Positions 35,901-50,900 of a DNA stretch of 64,000 nucleotides are shown piece by piece. Position 1 is the first letter of the stretch. Every line of letters begins with the position of its first letter. The stretch covers positions 5,181,501 through 5,245,500 of the forward strand of contig JAWUZG010000018.1 in the NCBI GenBank assembly GCA_036785705.1, read 5' to 3'. This DNA is from Acanthornis magna. Lineage: Eukaryota > Chordata > Aves > Passeriformes > Acanthizidae. A program made the position numbers and the translations under genes. The notes beneath the pieces are model-generated. The model was given only the letters and a program-made list of their open reading frames with translations. It ran no database searches and was not told the origin of the DNA.

Positions 35901-38900
35901 ATTCAAGCACTGAGCTCTGACTATCCTCACTGCTAGTTCATAAACCATTGGATATGTTTTAGACTGTCCTAATTAACATGCAGACAAAATTTGGGAACGT
36001 TTCCCGAAAGGCAATATAGATGACATTACACCAGTTTAGTCTGTCCACAGTCATTTAAGAGTATCCTATTAGGATACACATAACCTTGATGTGTTGCTGT
36101 AAAAGATCCATTCTTATGTTATAAAATGGAAAATAATAATGTCTTAATGCCAAAAAAACACCACTTGAGGTTCAATGGAGACTCAGGACCAGGTACCCTG
36201 CAGAATAAGTACAGCCTATCTGATACAGAAGGTGCCAATCTTAAACAGTTTCTCCATTCTAGGCCATGTGGGTAGCATTCACTGTCTGGCCAGACCCTCT
36301 TTGCTTTTGCAAGATAATTGTTCTGAGTGCACCTAAACTGAGCTTTGTGCTTCTTTTATTGCTCTTTTTTCCTTCCTGGTATGGTTTGATTTGTTTGGTT
36401 TTTTGCCAAGTTACTTTCCAACAACTGAATTAGCAATCGTTTGAATGTCTTGCAGTTTTAAGTACTGTAACAAAGTGGTTTTGAACCCTACCTTGTATCT
36501 CCTTATTTAGATTTTTGGATGTTTTGCTCTGACTGAACTCAGCCATGGAACTAACACCAAAGGGATACGGACTATGGCCACATTTGATCCTAACACTCAG
36601 GTTAGTCCTTAATGCACACTGTCAACCAGGCTTCCTTTGCACACAAAACTGTGTAAGAAGGAGGTGTATAGGCTTCAGCTCTCACAGCTGAAAGAGCCTT
36701 CTCAGTCTCTTACTTGAACTCATATCTCAGTTTAACCTAAGATCTAGGAAATGTTTCCCAGTCCATTAATCTGCTTTACTTTTTTTTTTTAAACTGCTTA
36801 AATGAGCAATTAAAAAGGCTGACTTTCTTTACAATGAGGTAATGAGATTTTAATACTCTGATTTTTTTTTCCCTATCTACATGTGTTCTCTCCAAAGGTG
36901 AACATAACAAGAGAGAGCTGTCAGGTGTTGGAATGCAATACAGAATAAAATCTTGGCAGTTAATGAATGTTTTCAAAACATTCCCAAAGCAGTGAAAAAA
37001 AAAAAAGAAGAAAATAACCGTGAGCTGATTTTTGTAATTTGTATAATTTTCTTTTTCTTTCGTGGCTACAGGAATTTGTCATCAATACACCTGACATTGA
37101 AGCTGCAAAGTTCTGGGTTGGTAATATGGGGAAACTTGCCACACATGCAGTGTTATATGCCCAGCTCTATACTCCTGATGGACGGTGCCAAGGATTACAT
37201 TCCTTTATTGTACAGGTAGGGTGGAAATACTGCTAATCCTTTTTATCTTTTGGGGAGGAGTGGGTTCAAATTAAAGACTTTGTTACGCTGTTATTTACAT
37301 CTGACCAGCTGATTCTTTACTTAATGCCTTCAGTTTGTTGCGATTGTAACCAGTGTACTTTTTTTCAAATGTTCACTGATTTGGTGAAGGTTGTAGAGCC
37401 AGTTTTATACTGTCAGCTTTCTTCAAAAAAAATCTGAAAAGAACAAAATAGCTGAAAAGTCTCCAGATGATCATGGTACTTATATAGTTAAACTCATCTG
37501 TGTTATATGAAGTCCTGAAAGTCTTGCATGGGGCTTAAAATGATTTATGTGTGCCAACGCTGCAGGCTGATACACATGAAATCTGCAAACTTCTAACACA
37601 GAATTCATTTAATAAGATTAAAGGCATTAGAAAATGTGGCAATGCAATAGGAAACTTGTATGTAGTAAAATGAACCAGTTGCAAACTGAACAGTTTATTA
37701 CAGAATCGGGGAATATCTCAAAGCTGATTGTTACCTGAAAGATCCATTGGTTCCTACTGTGTCTGTGTACACCTGAAGAAGGTTACAGTGCTAGTCTGAT
37801 GAGAGCAGTCATCAGTGTTAAGAGATATTTAGCACAGTGATGTAATTAGTGTCATATTCCAAAGTAATTTTCATTTAAGTGTCTATGTCCTGAATGAGAG
37901 GATGCATAAGTACAAGTTATATCCAGGACTATGTGCTTGGAAGGAACAGAGAGCTTTCCTTAGCATTAATAACAGGGTAAAAGTCGGGAATATTTTCAAC
38001 ATTTGAAAAGTTCAGCCAATTATTTTCATTGTTCCACTACTGAAATGTTTTGTTTCACTTCTATACAGATTCGAGATACAAAAACCCTCCTACCAATGCC
38101 AGGTGTGATGGTAGGTGACATAGGAAAGAAAATTGGACAGAATGGGTTCGAAAATGGGTAAGTCAATACATTTGAAAGAGGGAACATTCTAAGTTACATC
38201 ATAATGTAGTTGTGCAAAGATCCCCCTGTGTCAGTCTGTCTTTAGTCCTGAAGTGTTCACCAGTTGATTTTAAATTGTTGGTATTCCTGAAAAAAAAAAA
38301 AAACCAGCAAACCCAGACTAAAAGATCTTGAATTTCATATTTTCTGTATGAATAAACAGTCTTTCAGCCTTTCTCACTTTTTAAAATCTGAAGTGCTCCT
38401 GGTATTCTGTGAATATCCCTAGGCAGGCTTGCAGTTATAGACTCTGCAACAATAATAATGGAAAAAAATCCATTAATTTCTGAGTAAAGGACTTTATCAG
38501 CCTATGCACCCATCTGAGTGTAAGCCTTTAATTATTTTCTCTGTTGATTTCCAGCCCACCAGAAGGCTAGTAGAAGTTCACAGACAAGGTTTATTTTCAG
38601 TAAAGATGTAAGACTGATGAGACCCAGGAGAGAAACAATGTTTCTTGTTTAAACCATGGGATTTCTAGACTACAGAAGAGGAAGAGAAGGCTAGTTATTT
38701 TTTTCCGTATTACGTGTGTACAGTTGAAGTAAAAACGTACCTGGCTCCATTTCTTAGTAATGGACTCCGATGGCCTTACTGTGTCTCTACTTTACTAACC
38801 AAAGGTGTCTGTCTCATGGGAAGGAGATACAGTGAGGAAGCAGAGGTATATTTCTGCATTAAAACAGTCATATAAAAATTATCATTTAAACTCTTGTATT

Positions 38901-41900
38901 AGTTGCATAGTTCTGTATAAAGACAGAAACCTAGAATGGTAAAGAAGGGTTTCACTTCTTTGTGCCTCAGATTTACCTCTTTCTGTTGATCCAGTTCATT
39001 ACAGATATATGTATTACCCTTCAAAACATACCATTGCAGGAAACACAGTATAGACATCTTAAAGTATCCTGGTTCCAAATATAATGGCTTTGACTGCTTT
39101 CCAGAAGGTTGTAGGAATTTTATGGTTATGTAACTCGTTATCACTGATTCTCTGTTTCCTGAAGACACGGAAGAAATTAATTTTAAAAAACCCAACCCAA
39201 CCCAAATTTAATTTATAAAGGAAACTGTAAGAAAGACTTGGAAAAGAGGGATTTTTAGGTTTGGTGGGTATTTTTCCTGCTTCTGCATTACAGGCTAGTA
39301 GCCACCAGATGGCACAGCAGCATGGGCCTGAGTAATTTAAATGCTATTCATACTTCTGTAGAAGTGTTCAAATTCTGCTGTTCATTCTTTATTTTCAGCA
39401 TAGTTTTATGTGCAACACAGGAAAGAAGAGTCTGCTTGTTATGTCACTTTAAAATGTACATAATTTTAAAATCAATTCTCCATTATCTACTAGGGAAAAT
39501 AGAGTATTTCTTAAAATACTGGTAATAACTGAATAATTTGAAATTGTAATCCATAAAATGCACTGTAAATAAGAGATACCAATGACTTCCTATCTTAATG
39601 TCAGATTGAGTCCCTTATCTTATTTGACATCATATGTCATTTAAAGTGGTCATAAGGCATTCTAATCTTCCTGTTTAATTTGTATATGTTGTTTTAAAAA
39701 AATATTATTTTGTTCAGTAGTGCCTGAAGAGCCCCAGCCATGGATATAAATCTCTTAAGTATGCATTATGACAGTCCCTGCATTAGAAAGCTTAAGACAG
39801 CACCTGCAGATTAAAACAGAAGGATGAGGGAGCCTGAGGTTACCAATAGATACCCCTCATTTAGCTAAAAACTCCAGGGGACTGTGTTCCTGAGCTACCT
39901 CAGCTGATTTTTTTTTTTTTTGGAGAGGCCTAAGGTTAGAGGCAGGCCAACATTGTTCTCAAGGACTAGGGAGCCAATTTTTGTTCTGCAACCTTCCTGC
40001 TCACACTGAGATGTCAGAAGTGTCGTGAGGACTTGCAGATGAGGACTTGGCTCTCAGAGGTACATGAGGGTCTGGAGAGGAAGTTCTGATTTGTTTGCAG
40101 AGACAACAAGCCATGCCACCCTAGAAAATGCACTGTTGGTTGCATGATCTGCAAAATGTCAGGATTCACAGGGAGACATTTCGCCACATACTGCCTTATC
40201 AAGGTATTCTCCTTGGCCATTTAACACTCTTACATCCTAGTTTATCCCTGAGAAAGCATGGCCTTGTATGTGGAGAGGCAAAAACATTCCCTTATGCTGT
40301 GACTACAAGTATTAGTCTCCGCTACATGCATCGCTAGGTTTTTTTGAATGTATGTGTGAGGTCTGGTTCAACTACCATGAATGCTTAGTAAATCAGGTCT
40401 ATTTCTGTGTAGTAAGACTCAGGATATGTGGACACAGTGAAGATCAGAGCCTGACATCTCTGAAAGAGATACTTGATTTTGTTTCTGTGCTTCAAGAAAT
40501 TTATGCTAATAATTTTCAGTATGGATACAGAGAGTTAAGTTTCTGAGCACTAATGAAGGTCATGGGGAAGAAATTTCAGAGCCTTCTTGAAAATGCCATT
40601 GATTTATGCTATGTAAGTGAACAGAATAGTTGATTGTAGTTGTCCCTTCTCGCTTTTGGAAAACAATTAATCTCTTGGGTTGTTTGGTTAAAAGCTGTTT
40701 TCCTGCTAATGCAGAGTGTAATGTTTTTAATAAGAGAAAGAACTTCAGAAGTAATGTGGGAATTTTTGCAGTATAAATCCATTTCTGAGTTTGTCTTTCC
40801 AAATAATTCTCATAGTTTCATAATTCCAATGTCCAAAAATCACATGGGGTTTGCAGGTCCTTGTAACTTTAGTTACCCTGACAAAAAAGACAAAATTACT
40901 GTAAAATATTTTAAAATATTTTTCTTTCCCTAAGAAATTTACAACAGTTTGTGTAATCGATGCTTAAAAGGGTAAAAATTCAACTACCTTTTTTTCTTAT
41001 GGAGAGTTTAGACTGGTTTTGTGTTTTCTTACCAAAATTAAATCAAACTGCCACCAGGGGATGCAAATGCTTCAGTCTTTATTTTATAATATTAAAATGT
41101 CCACCTGTTACTAGTGCTCTAGCAGTCTTTGAACTATGCTTTTCACTGAGGACCCAAAATGGAAGCAGCTGAGGAAAAAAAAACCCACTACTGAAAAAAT
41201 CCCTGGGTATTTGGGATTTCAGAGGCTTTTCAGTAAAATGCATGGCAGGCATAAGGAGTGGAGGGGTTACACACACATAAAGCAAGAGTTGCATAAGTGT
41301 TGATCTGCATTTCTGTTTCTTTCCTTGGGTGTGGAGGTTTTTTTGCTGGGGTATTTTTTGGGGGGGGTCGCCTACCTTGGCTAATGGTGAACCACTTGTA
41401 ACTAGCAGCAAATGGCTGCTTACCCCCCTGCAAAAATGGAAATGATGCTCAACTAAATCTGCATGGGGAAGAATGAAAATCAGCTCTAATTGTATTTCTG
41501 AAGTGGTGCTTACCATGCCAGTGTTTGTAAAACATGTTCTGAACTCATCGAGCTGTATCCACTGATAAAATGTATACAGTTTGTTGAGCAGATAAAACCT
41601 ATGGTAAGGGAAGAAGTAGAGAAATGAAGATACCATTTTACCTTAAGTCTCTGTAGGGGAGAAAAGGGTCATTCTGAAGGAAGAATTGTTAACTGGATCT
41701 AATGATAATGGTGGGCTTTGGAAAACTGATGGAGTTTATTAGCTGTTTAACAGCCTCTCGTGTACAATTCAACTGTGGTCAATCTTTGCACACATAAAAT
41801 GTGCTAAGATGTTCAGCGTGTTCTCTAGCAATCAATGAGGCCAGATTCAGTTTTGTGGGTACTGAAAACAAAACAAAATGCCCAAAAAGAAATGGATAAA

Positions 41901-44900
41901 GGGAATTTATTTAGCAGAAAAGCAATAGTGTAAAAGAAACCCTTCTGAAAAGAGATTGCAGGCTCAGAAAGCCCTCTCACTATAATCCCTTGTGTATTGT
42001 CAAAGATGGCATACATCACATGATCTCCAAGCCTTTACAAATTGCTTTTAACTGATTAATTCATTTTTTTCCTTTGTTACTATATCAGTATCACTGACAA
42101 TAATACATTATGATTCTGTTACTGCTAGTTTAAGGACGGAACAAATGAAAGTCTAGTCCTTTTTGTCTTCTACTATTTATCCTCTTAACTCGCATTTAGG
42201 TTTTGCAACTGTTGAAGTTATTTCACTAGGAAGATAGGAGCTGTAATACAGGGTTGAAGCCTAAATAGTCATTGGAGCTTCATCTTTCAATCTGAAACAG
42301 TAGTTCAGTGAAGATAATATCCGTAATCAGCTTCTTTTGTGGTTTGCTTCTAGTCTCACACTGCCTTTTCCTTTCAACTGGGATGAACATTTATGTAGCT
42401 GTGTATAGGACTCAACTAGGGAACTGGAACTGCCTGAAAATTAATCAATAAAAGCCCACCAAACAATTTTAGCTGTCTTCAGTCAGATAATTAGTCAGAT
42501 CTGGTTCACTGCAAGGCCTTAGGAGTGGCTGTTTCGGTACAGGAAAAAGAACAGCGATGTAAGAAATCAAGTGTAAAAATCAGTCCTGCTTCCCAAATAA
42601 ACAAGCTTGGGCTTGTTTAATATTTTTTATTGATTTACAGCCTCTGACTGAAGTCACAAACAATTGCAATAGTAATGAAGTGGCTGTAGAAGAAAAATGA
42701 GTGTTAAAATGCTTGTGCCTGTATTTACATTCTCTGAATATACTGTGAATACTTTAGTCCTTGTGAAAAGTGCCACTTTCACAGTTAAAACTTGATATTT
42801 TGCAAACACATCTCGCATGTTTGCAGTGTAAGTTAAAGCCAAGATTTTTGCATTGGAATTATTGATATTTCCCTGCTTTGCCCTCCTCATGTAGTTTCTG
42901 CAGTCAGTGTAGACACTGTGAGTGCATACAGTGCTGTGCATGTTACTGGGGTGTGGTCACATTGCTGCAGACTGCTGCGTTATCCCCTCATTTTTGTCAT
43001 GTTCATGTGCCTCAAAACTCTGCAGCCTTAACTGCTTCAGACTGAAAGTCACTTGATGTGGGTGAAAATTGGAAAAAGTAGATTTAGATCTGGTCACACA
43101 TTTGTTTTTTCACCCACAGAAATACAGCCTTACATCTGCAGTGAACTTCAACCAACCATTTTTTGTTCCCTAGCAGGGCTCTGTCAGCTCTCGACAGCTG
43201 CAGGAGTCTTTACATCCAGAGCTCCTCACAGGACTGGCACTTGGACTATAAGAAATCCGTTGTGAGCTGGTCTTTGTGTGTCCATGTAGGCCATTAGGTT
43301 AGGATTAGGGGACCTATAAACTGTGTTGTTTTATCATTGCTAATGAGCATTACTGTACAGATCTGTATTCTTAGATCAGAGCCTTGATTGTAGAAAATAA
43401 AGCTAAAATACTGCCATGCAGTTTTGACCAGTTCTCTGTAACTTTTGTCAGCTCTAACCTTTCTTCATGCTTCAGTTTGGAATATGTGGCAATTTTCTTT
43501 CCTTCAGCAAGTTTTTCACCAAACCTTTGAAATGTTATTCTTCACAAGGTTTACTGTATCACATAAACAGCCATGACATCGATTGACTCACAGCCTTCAA
43601 ATACCATTCACCTGCTTTCGGTTTCTGGCTGGAAGTCTGGCTGGTGTCATTGCACCATCTCTAAGGTAGTCAGTAGCAAAAGCTGGCGGAAAAGGCATTT
43701 TAGTGACTCTGAAATTCACCAAAGCATGTTTGAGCTATTTGTACTCTAGGTAACAGTTTATTACTTTAGTACTGGCAAAAGGAGCTCAGAGCTTTTCCAG
43801 CTGCTCCTCTTTTATCAGCATTACTGCACAGCAGATGAATTACTATTGCATGATTTAAAATCAGTGAGATTAACGTAGTTTGAAATGTTCCCTAAACCAC
43901 TGGCCAAAGAACCCAAACAAGAATGCTGCTATTGGAATGGCACTTTACCCTGCTCACCTGCTCTAGGTAGAAATCTGTGTGATACAGTTTTTTTAATCTG
44001 TGGTAAAAAATGTGTCTACATGATGTGAAATTGCACATTTCTGTAGAGCCCTGTGATATCTATTTGAAATGACAGCTGTCTGTCTGTCTTGCTGAAAGGT
44101 TTTAATCTCAGTCACACTATTTGCAATGCTGAAGAGGCCCTAAGTAGGGCAGCTTTCAAATCTCTGGTCTTGTCATCACTGTGTGAAATTTAGCCATTTT
44201 CCAAACTTGCTGGTACATGATATCCCCGTGACTGTGTATACAGTTCCATTATTGTAAGATATTTCTTCAATTCTTTAAGGAGATTTTTCCCTTAAATGCG
44301 TTGACAGATGTGGGCCAAGTCTATGCTTTCTAAGCTAATAACCATTAAAAACGTGATCGTTGACTTCGTTAAATCTTACTATTTATTTTTAATATGTTCC
44401 AATATCAAGTTCCAATTGGCCAGTATGTCTAACAATTCCCAATAGCAAAGTTCTTGGAGAAGGAGTATAACAGCAGTTGGCAGCAATCTCACAAGGTCAC
44501 TTAACCCACTGGTCCTGTGAGGCTCTGCTTTTATTTTCAACACTGGTGCTTATAGGCAAAATATCTTATTTCTTTACACATGGAAATTTTCTGTTGAATT
44601 TTTAATTGCTAGTTCTGCCACTTTGCTTCTTAAAGTCTTTGCCATCTGATATGCATATCCACATGTCTTATATAATGTATCTGTAATGGATAATATCAAG
44701 GGAAAAAAAATCTAAACTTTCAAAACCTGTTACTTGAATTCGTTTTGATTTCAAGAAAATAGGCTATTGTATAACGATAGTAAATTCACTAGCTGTGAAA
44801 GAAGTTATTAAAGCAGGATGTGCATGTAGTTTTTAATCATAATAATTTTAGGTCATCTTTTATGTGGTATAGAATTAGATTTCTTACATTTGTGTCAGAC

Positions 44901-47900
44901 AGATTACGAGAAAACTTTCTTGAAGGTTTTTCACTCTTTCCAATAAAAGACTTTTCCTGTTTGGGATTGTATCACAGCAAGTGGAAATGGGTAAAACTGT
45001 TTAGGTCATTTTGGGAGCTGTTTTGTTCAGCACACATCTGTCACATGTTCATTGTGAGTAGGCTTAGAATTCCTAAAAGTAGGTAATTGGTATGTAGATT
45101 TCTAAAGCAGTAGATTCGAATTTGCTTTTTGTGAACACTCTAGTCCCAAGCACATGTCAATATAAAAAATTTTCTACAACTGTACAACTTTCCTTAGTGA
45201 ATTGAACTAATCACTACAGCGTAAAACACAATGCAGAGGTTAATTTGCTATTTTATTAATTGTCATTATGTCCCAGGTAACAAATGACAGAACAAAAGGA
45301 AATGTCCTCAAGTTGTACCAGAGGAGGTTTAGTTCAGATACTGGGAAAAATTACTTCATTGACAGAGTGTTCAGGCATTGAGACAGACTGCCCAGGGAAG
45401 GGGTGGAATAATCATCCCTGGAAGAGTTCAAAAGATGTGTGGATGTCATACTTGGGCACATGGTTTAGTGGTGAACACGGTGCTGCTGAGTTAGTGGACT
45501 CTGACATTGGAGGTGTCTTCCAGCCTTAATGATTCTATGATTTGTACCATGAATCTTATCGTTCATCACATACAAGGCTAAGCATATTCCAGATATGTAT
45601 ATCCAGAGAGAAGGCCCAAGAACTGGAGCCCTTTGAAATATCTTTCTAATCTGTGCCCCAAAGATTGTGTCGTCTCTCTGTTAGGTCAAGTCTTCCTTTA
45701 GTCTGGTTTATAATTCCAGTTTTTATCACCCATTTAATGGCTTTTTAAAATAATCTCTCATTGCTTTTTTCCATGCCTCCCTTCCTACTTGGGAGGGACC
45801 TTTATAAACATCCATGGAGCTCCCTTACTTTCATCACTGATTCCTTCTTAAAATTTTCATTTGCTCTAACGGTTTGTAAAAAAATGCCATTGATTAGCTG
45901 CTGGTGTGCTGTGACTGGCAGGCATCCTGTCAGGAAAATATTCCTCAGTTATTAGTGTCTGCTTCACTGTTTGAACATATTTGTAGCTTCCTGCCTTATG
46001 GTTGCATCGTAAGGTCCTAGGAGGAAGCACCTTCTTGAAATTCTATGGATGTAAAGGAGCTGTGAAAAAAGAGTGCTAAGCTACAGGCCTTAACCTTGGC
46101 ACACACACTTTTCTATAATTAAATTAATGAGTGATAATAATTTAAAAGTTCAAGTTCTGTCTAAGATACATGCTATTGCTTAAAAATATTGATTGTTGTA
46201 CAGTTTTAGTTGTAGTTCTCTTTGGGATATAGGGAGCAGAGAATGTTATTTAACCAAAAGATCTTTCTAGAATGAGATTTTTTATTTTCAGTGATCTGAA
46301 AAAATATTAACAGAGATGGAAATCAGATTTTTGGACGTTCTAAATTTGCTTCTATTACAAAGCAGTGTTGTCTCACTGAAACTGGCACTTAAAGCATTTA
46401 ACAAAGCACTTATTAGCATTGCTGAGGCAGCTGGTTCCCAGTTAGGATAGCATGCCTTTCTCCATATCTAAGTCCGAAAATACTGTGTATCTCTAAGGCT
46501 GAATAAATTTAGTATTCAGATATGTTTCCTTGGAAACAACTCATAATTTAAAAGCACATGCAGCAATGCAGCCTTTATGTAATTTATTAATGTGAAAGAC
46601 CTGGCTCTCGTGAGCCATATTAAATAAATCGGCCTTTACTGGCAGGAAAAAGGAATTTTCTTTGATTACAAATACAGCTTTTCAAGTGCTATTAGATAGT
46701 GAGGTATTTGTGAGTGGGGTTGATACTGCTGCTATTGTGCCAAATTGTGTTGCCCATTTGGATGAAACAGTTCAATCACTTTGTTCCTGAAGAATATGAA
46801 TACTCAGGACGTTCTCCCTCTTTTTTTTTTAATATTTTTTTTCCTCTTTATTTCTGCTAGGGTGCTGCAATTTAGAAAGCGTTATCCTTCTTTTTTTAGG
46901 ATGCCACATTTCAGGGAACAGAATTCCTAACTTGAGTTTAAACAAAGGAAAATTTTCCTTTCGGTTCCTTCTCAGAGTGCTATTTCAGTTATGTCCTTAT
47001 TTGTATTGCAGTAGAATGAGTGATCCTCACAGATCTATATTTTAGACTTATAAAAATATATAGTGTCTCTATTCCAAAGGAGTCTCCAGACTGGACTAAA
47101 CAACACCTCAGTAAAGAATATAGGTCTGCAGAATTTTTTGGGGCAGGGAATTATTTGGAGTCAGAATGGCCCAGTTACGTTCTAGACAGAGAAGGGAGTT
47201 GTTCATCTTCCCAAACTTTTTGACAGCTGAGATACCAACCTAGGGAAACTAAGTTTTGGAGCCTGAGAATCCAGTTCAGGTTTCCGAGGTGTTGGTGAAA
47301 GCACCTGTCAAACTGCCTGAGTACAAGGTCTCTAGTAAGTAACTTTACTTGTCCCTTTCCTCAACCAGAATGTATTGCTCATCCTTCCATTACTTTTTTA
47401 CTTCTTTACTTACAAAGCTGCTGAAATGGTGTCCTAGAGTCAATGAAGTGTTTGTTTTAGTTTTGTAAACATCTTCTTTTAAAAAAAAAAAATAGCAAAA
47501 GTCAGATGAGTTATAACAAATAATTTCTCTTCTTGAATTCATTATGCTGCTCTGAGTCTGAAAGTCTTCATTGTCGCAGGCATACTTTCCCTAAAATTGT
47601 CTACCTGGCTTGATGGGCACTGTTTTCAGTTCACTGACATGCCTGAGACAATTTTGCAGTCCTGTCTTTCCTGTGATCTTTTTTTCTTTAATACAAACAC
47701 CTCAGACTATGTAGACATAGATTTTATACTGTTTGTGCATTTGTTCAAACAGATTTGCCATGTTCCACAATGTCAGGATACCAAAAGAAAACATACTGAA
47801 TGTAGCTGGAGATGTCACAGCTGAGGGGAAGTACTCAAGTTCAGTCAAGGTACGAAGAAAGGTTTTGTTTCATTAAATTTACAGAGATATAAGTAGGCTA

Positions 47901-50900
47901 AGAGACAGAGCAATGGGCCTCTTATGTTGGGAAGGACTGGACACCTGATCTTAAATAAGGTTATTGACAGTTTCACGTGAGGTATGAATGTCATTTTTTA
48001 ATTGCATTTCAGAGTTGTCTCAACTCACCTTGCTGACTTAACTGAACTTTGTGCTCTTTGCACTACCCCAGTGATGCCAAAGAGTTTAGAGTTTGACTAT
48101 GTTCAGGCAAGACTATTCTCAGTCTTGCCTGAATACCTCATCTGCATGAATCAAGAAACAAAATTGGCAAAATTGCTTCTGGTTGTGCTACCAAGTTGCA
48201 CCTTTATGGGGGCAAAATGAAATGTTAGCCTCACCATTCATTCTGTGCCTTCTATTTGTTCAGGATGTTAAAGAGCGTTTCAGTGCAGCTTTGGGATCCT
48301 TGTCCACTGGCAGAATTATAATCACAGGAATTTCCACGACCAATTTAAAGCTTGCCGTGGTAATAGCCATTCGCTTCTCAGCAGCTCGCCGTCAGTTTGG
48401 ACCAACCGAGGATGAAGAAATACCTGTCCTTGAATACCAAACACAGGTAAATACTTTGGAATTCAATCTACAGACTTCTATATAATGAAACTCACATTCA
48501 GAGCTACTGCAGATCACAGTAGTGACTCTGAAGTTAGTGAAATTAAAATTGTCTGTGTCACCTGAAGCAGCATTCTAGTACAGCTGTGGGGGTGCATTGC
48601 ATCTTAAAACCTTCTCCTGGCATGAGCAGGCTTTTAACATAAATTCTGGGAATAGCAAAACCAAAAAAATCCATGTTTCTCTGAAGTACCTAGAAACATT
48701 GTTCTTCTAAATAGTAACCTTTTCAGAGAAAGACTGTCTTGCATGCACATGTGAGAGTACTGAAGATGTATGAACTATCATCTGTTTAAAAATATCAGTG
48801 ATTCTTTTGCTGCTGCACTAATTTTCTCATCTGTAGCCTGTATGCTTTAAAAGTATAGAGCTCAATGACATTCACTGTGGAGAAGTCTCAAGCCACCACT
48901 AATTTGGAAAGTATTATAACCAAGGTTTCCCTGCAGTTTATGCAGATGAAAATCACTTTTTGCTCTGAAAAAAATAGAGCAAGGATATGTAGAGTAATTG
49001 GGAAAATGGAAAGCTCAGATCTGCTGAATGACAAAAGTTAATATATAAGATGTGTTGCAAACAAACTTGCCCAGTTTGTCCTTGAAATGTGGGTGCCTTT
49101 TTCCAGGTTGACACTTAATCCTGAAATATTGAAAGATTTCATGGGTTGTGCTTTGCTTCCACCATTTCAGAATAAGACAGCGTCTTCTTCCCACTATTTT
49201 TGAGTCTCTCAATTTTTCCCAGTTTTGGCTTGTTCTGTGGGTTCTGCCTGCTGAAACTCTCATTCCTTTCTTTACCACAAAGACTTTCAAGCAGTTTTTC
49301 TTTTCCTTCATGAGCCCCATGAAATGGTTACAACTTCGGTCATGTTTCTACTGAAGAAACATATGAATCATGACTGACCCTGGCATGCCAGACATTTTAT
49401 AAACACATGGCAAAAATATGGTCCCCAAAGCTTCATTGAACTTTTTCCCTGGTTTAACAGAATGCTTATCACAAATTCATGAAATGTGAGAACTAAAATA
49501 ATACAGCCATAACTTGTATAAAGAGAGCAATAACCACCTATAACATAATTAAATGTGATTAAATTATGTTATAGGTGGTTATTGTTCTCCATTAAGCAGT
49601 TTCTCATTTTGAACATAGTAAAAATTAATGGGTTGGTTCAATATAATAACTATTAAAAACTTAAATCAATTTAATTCTTTTTTTTTCCAGCAATGGCGTC
49701 TTTTTCCTTATCTGGCTGCTGCATATGCCTTAGATTATTTCTCAAAGTCCCTGTTTATGAACTTTGCAGAGTTTTATGCAGGTGTGTTGACAAAGCAAAG
49801 GAGTCAGAGACAGGTGAGATATTTACACATTCCTTCTTCACTGAGTTCTTACTATAATAAACTATAAACTTTTAAATGGAGGACCTGTTTAGAAATCTTA
49901 GGCTGTCTTACGATCAAGAATGATAGAGCAATGTCTCAGAAATATGGATCATACAAAGTACTGATTAAAGTTGAATTTAGAAAAGCATCCAAATTAGTTT
50001 TGATGGTGTGATTAAAGTTTTATTGATTTCTGTGGGATTGAAGGTTATGTTCACTTGCAGAATTTTTTATCATAAATATATTATGATGATGTAAATTCAG
50101 CTTATAAACTGTTGTAAATGATTCTGCAGGGAGCATATATCAAAGACTTTCTGAAAAGATACTGTTCTTAATTCCTGCACAGACTCTGTGAGTCTGGCTT
50201 GAGTTTGCAATTCAAATTCATGCACTGAAATAAACATTTTTAGAGAAAAAAGTTGACGTTTGAGTCCTAATGCTGAATTTTTCAGCCGCAATCAGCGCAC
50301 CAGAAATCATTCTTTTACAGAGGAAATAGTTTAATCTATCTGTCTCTGTGCAAGGACAAATACTTAATCAAATTAACTGCATTATTGTGTTTTTACAGCA
50401 TATAAATTTTATTTATTTTTGTAATTTTTGGCAATATAAATTTTTAGGGCCTGTAGCTAGCTACTTCTGTATTGCTAGCTCTGTATTGCGCAAATCTTGC
50501 TTAAATCCTCAAGCTTTTTTCAGGTAAAGTAAAGCTCATGAAATATTTTTGTACTAATGGTGGGGTATTCTAATTTCTCCTCTTTCCACAAACCACTGAA
50601 GAATCTATTTGATTTTTTTACCTGATACTTCATCTCTGGAGGTCTGCAGTGCAGTCACTAATATTAAGGAAACAGTGGCTATCAGGAAAAAAATCATGAT
50701 AGGAAAGAAGCTCATTGTTGAAAATTTTAAGAATGTAATCCTTATGGATTCCTGTTTTTCTACAGGAGATTTTAAAACAAACAAAACCAGACACAGAGGT
50801 GCTCTTAAGCAAACTTTGGTTGTATCATGCCCTGTCTCCAGAAACCAGAATTCCAAATGCATTTTCAAACGAGGGTCAACAGAGTTAGTGGAAATGCAGG

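Noticed and set aside
41079..41636. 185-codon minus-strand open frame in ACOX3 intron 7
   Set aside because: The composition is low-complexity, no domain is recognised, no splice or promoter context is seen, and it lies wholly within an intron. It is most likely a chance frame.
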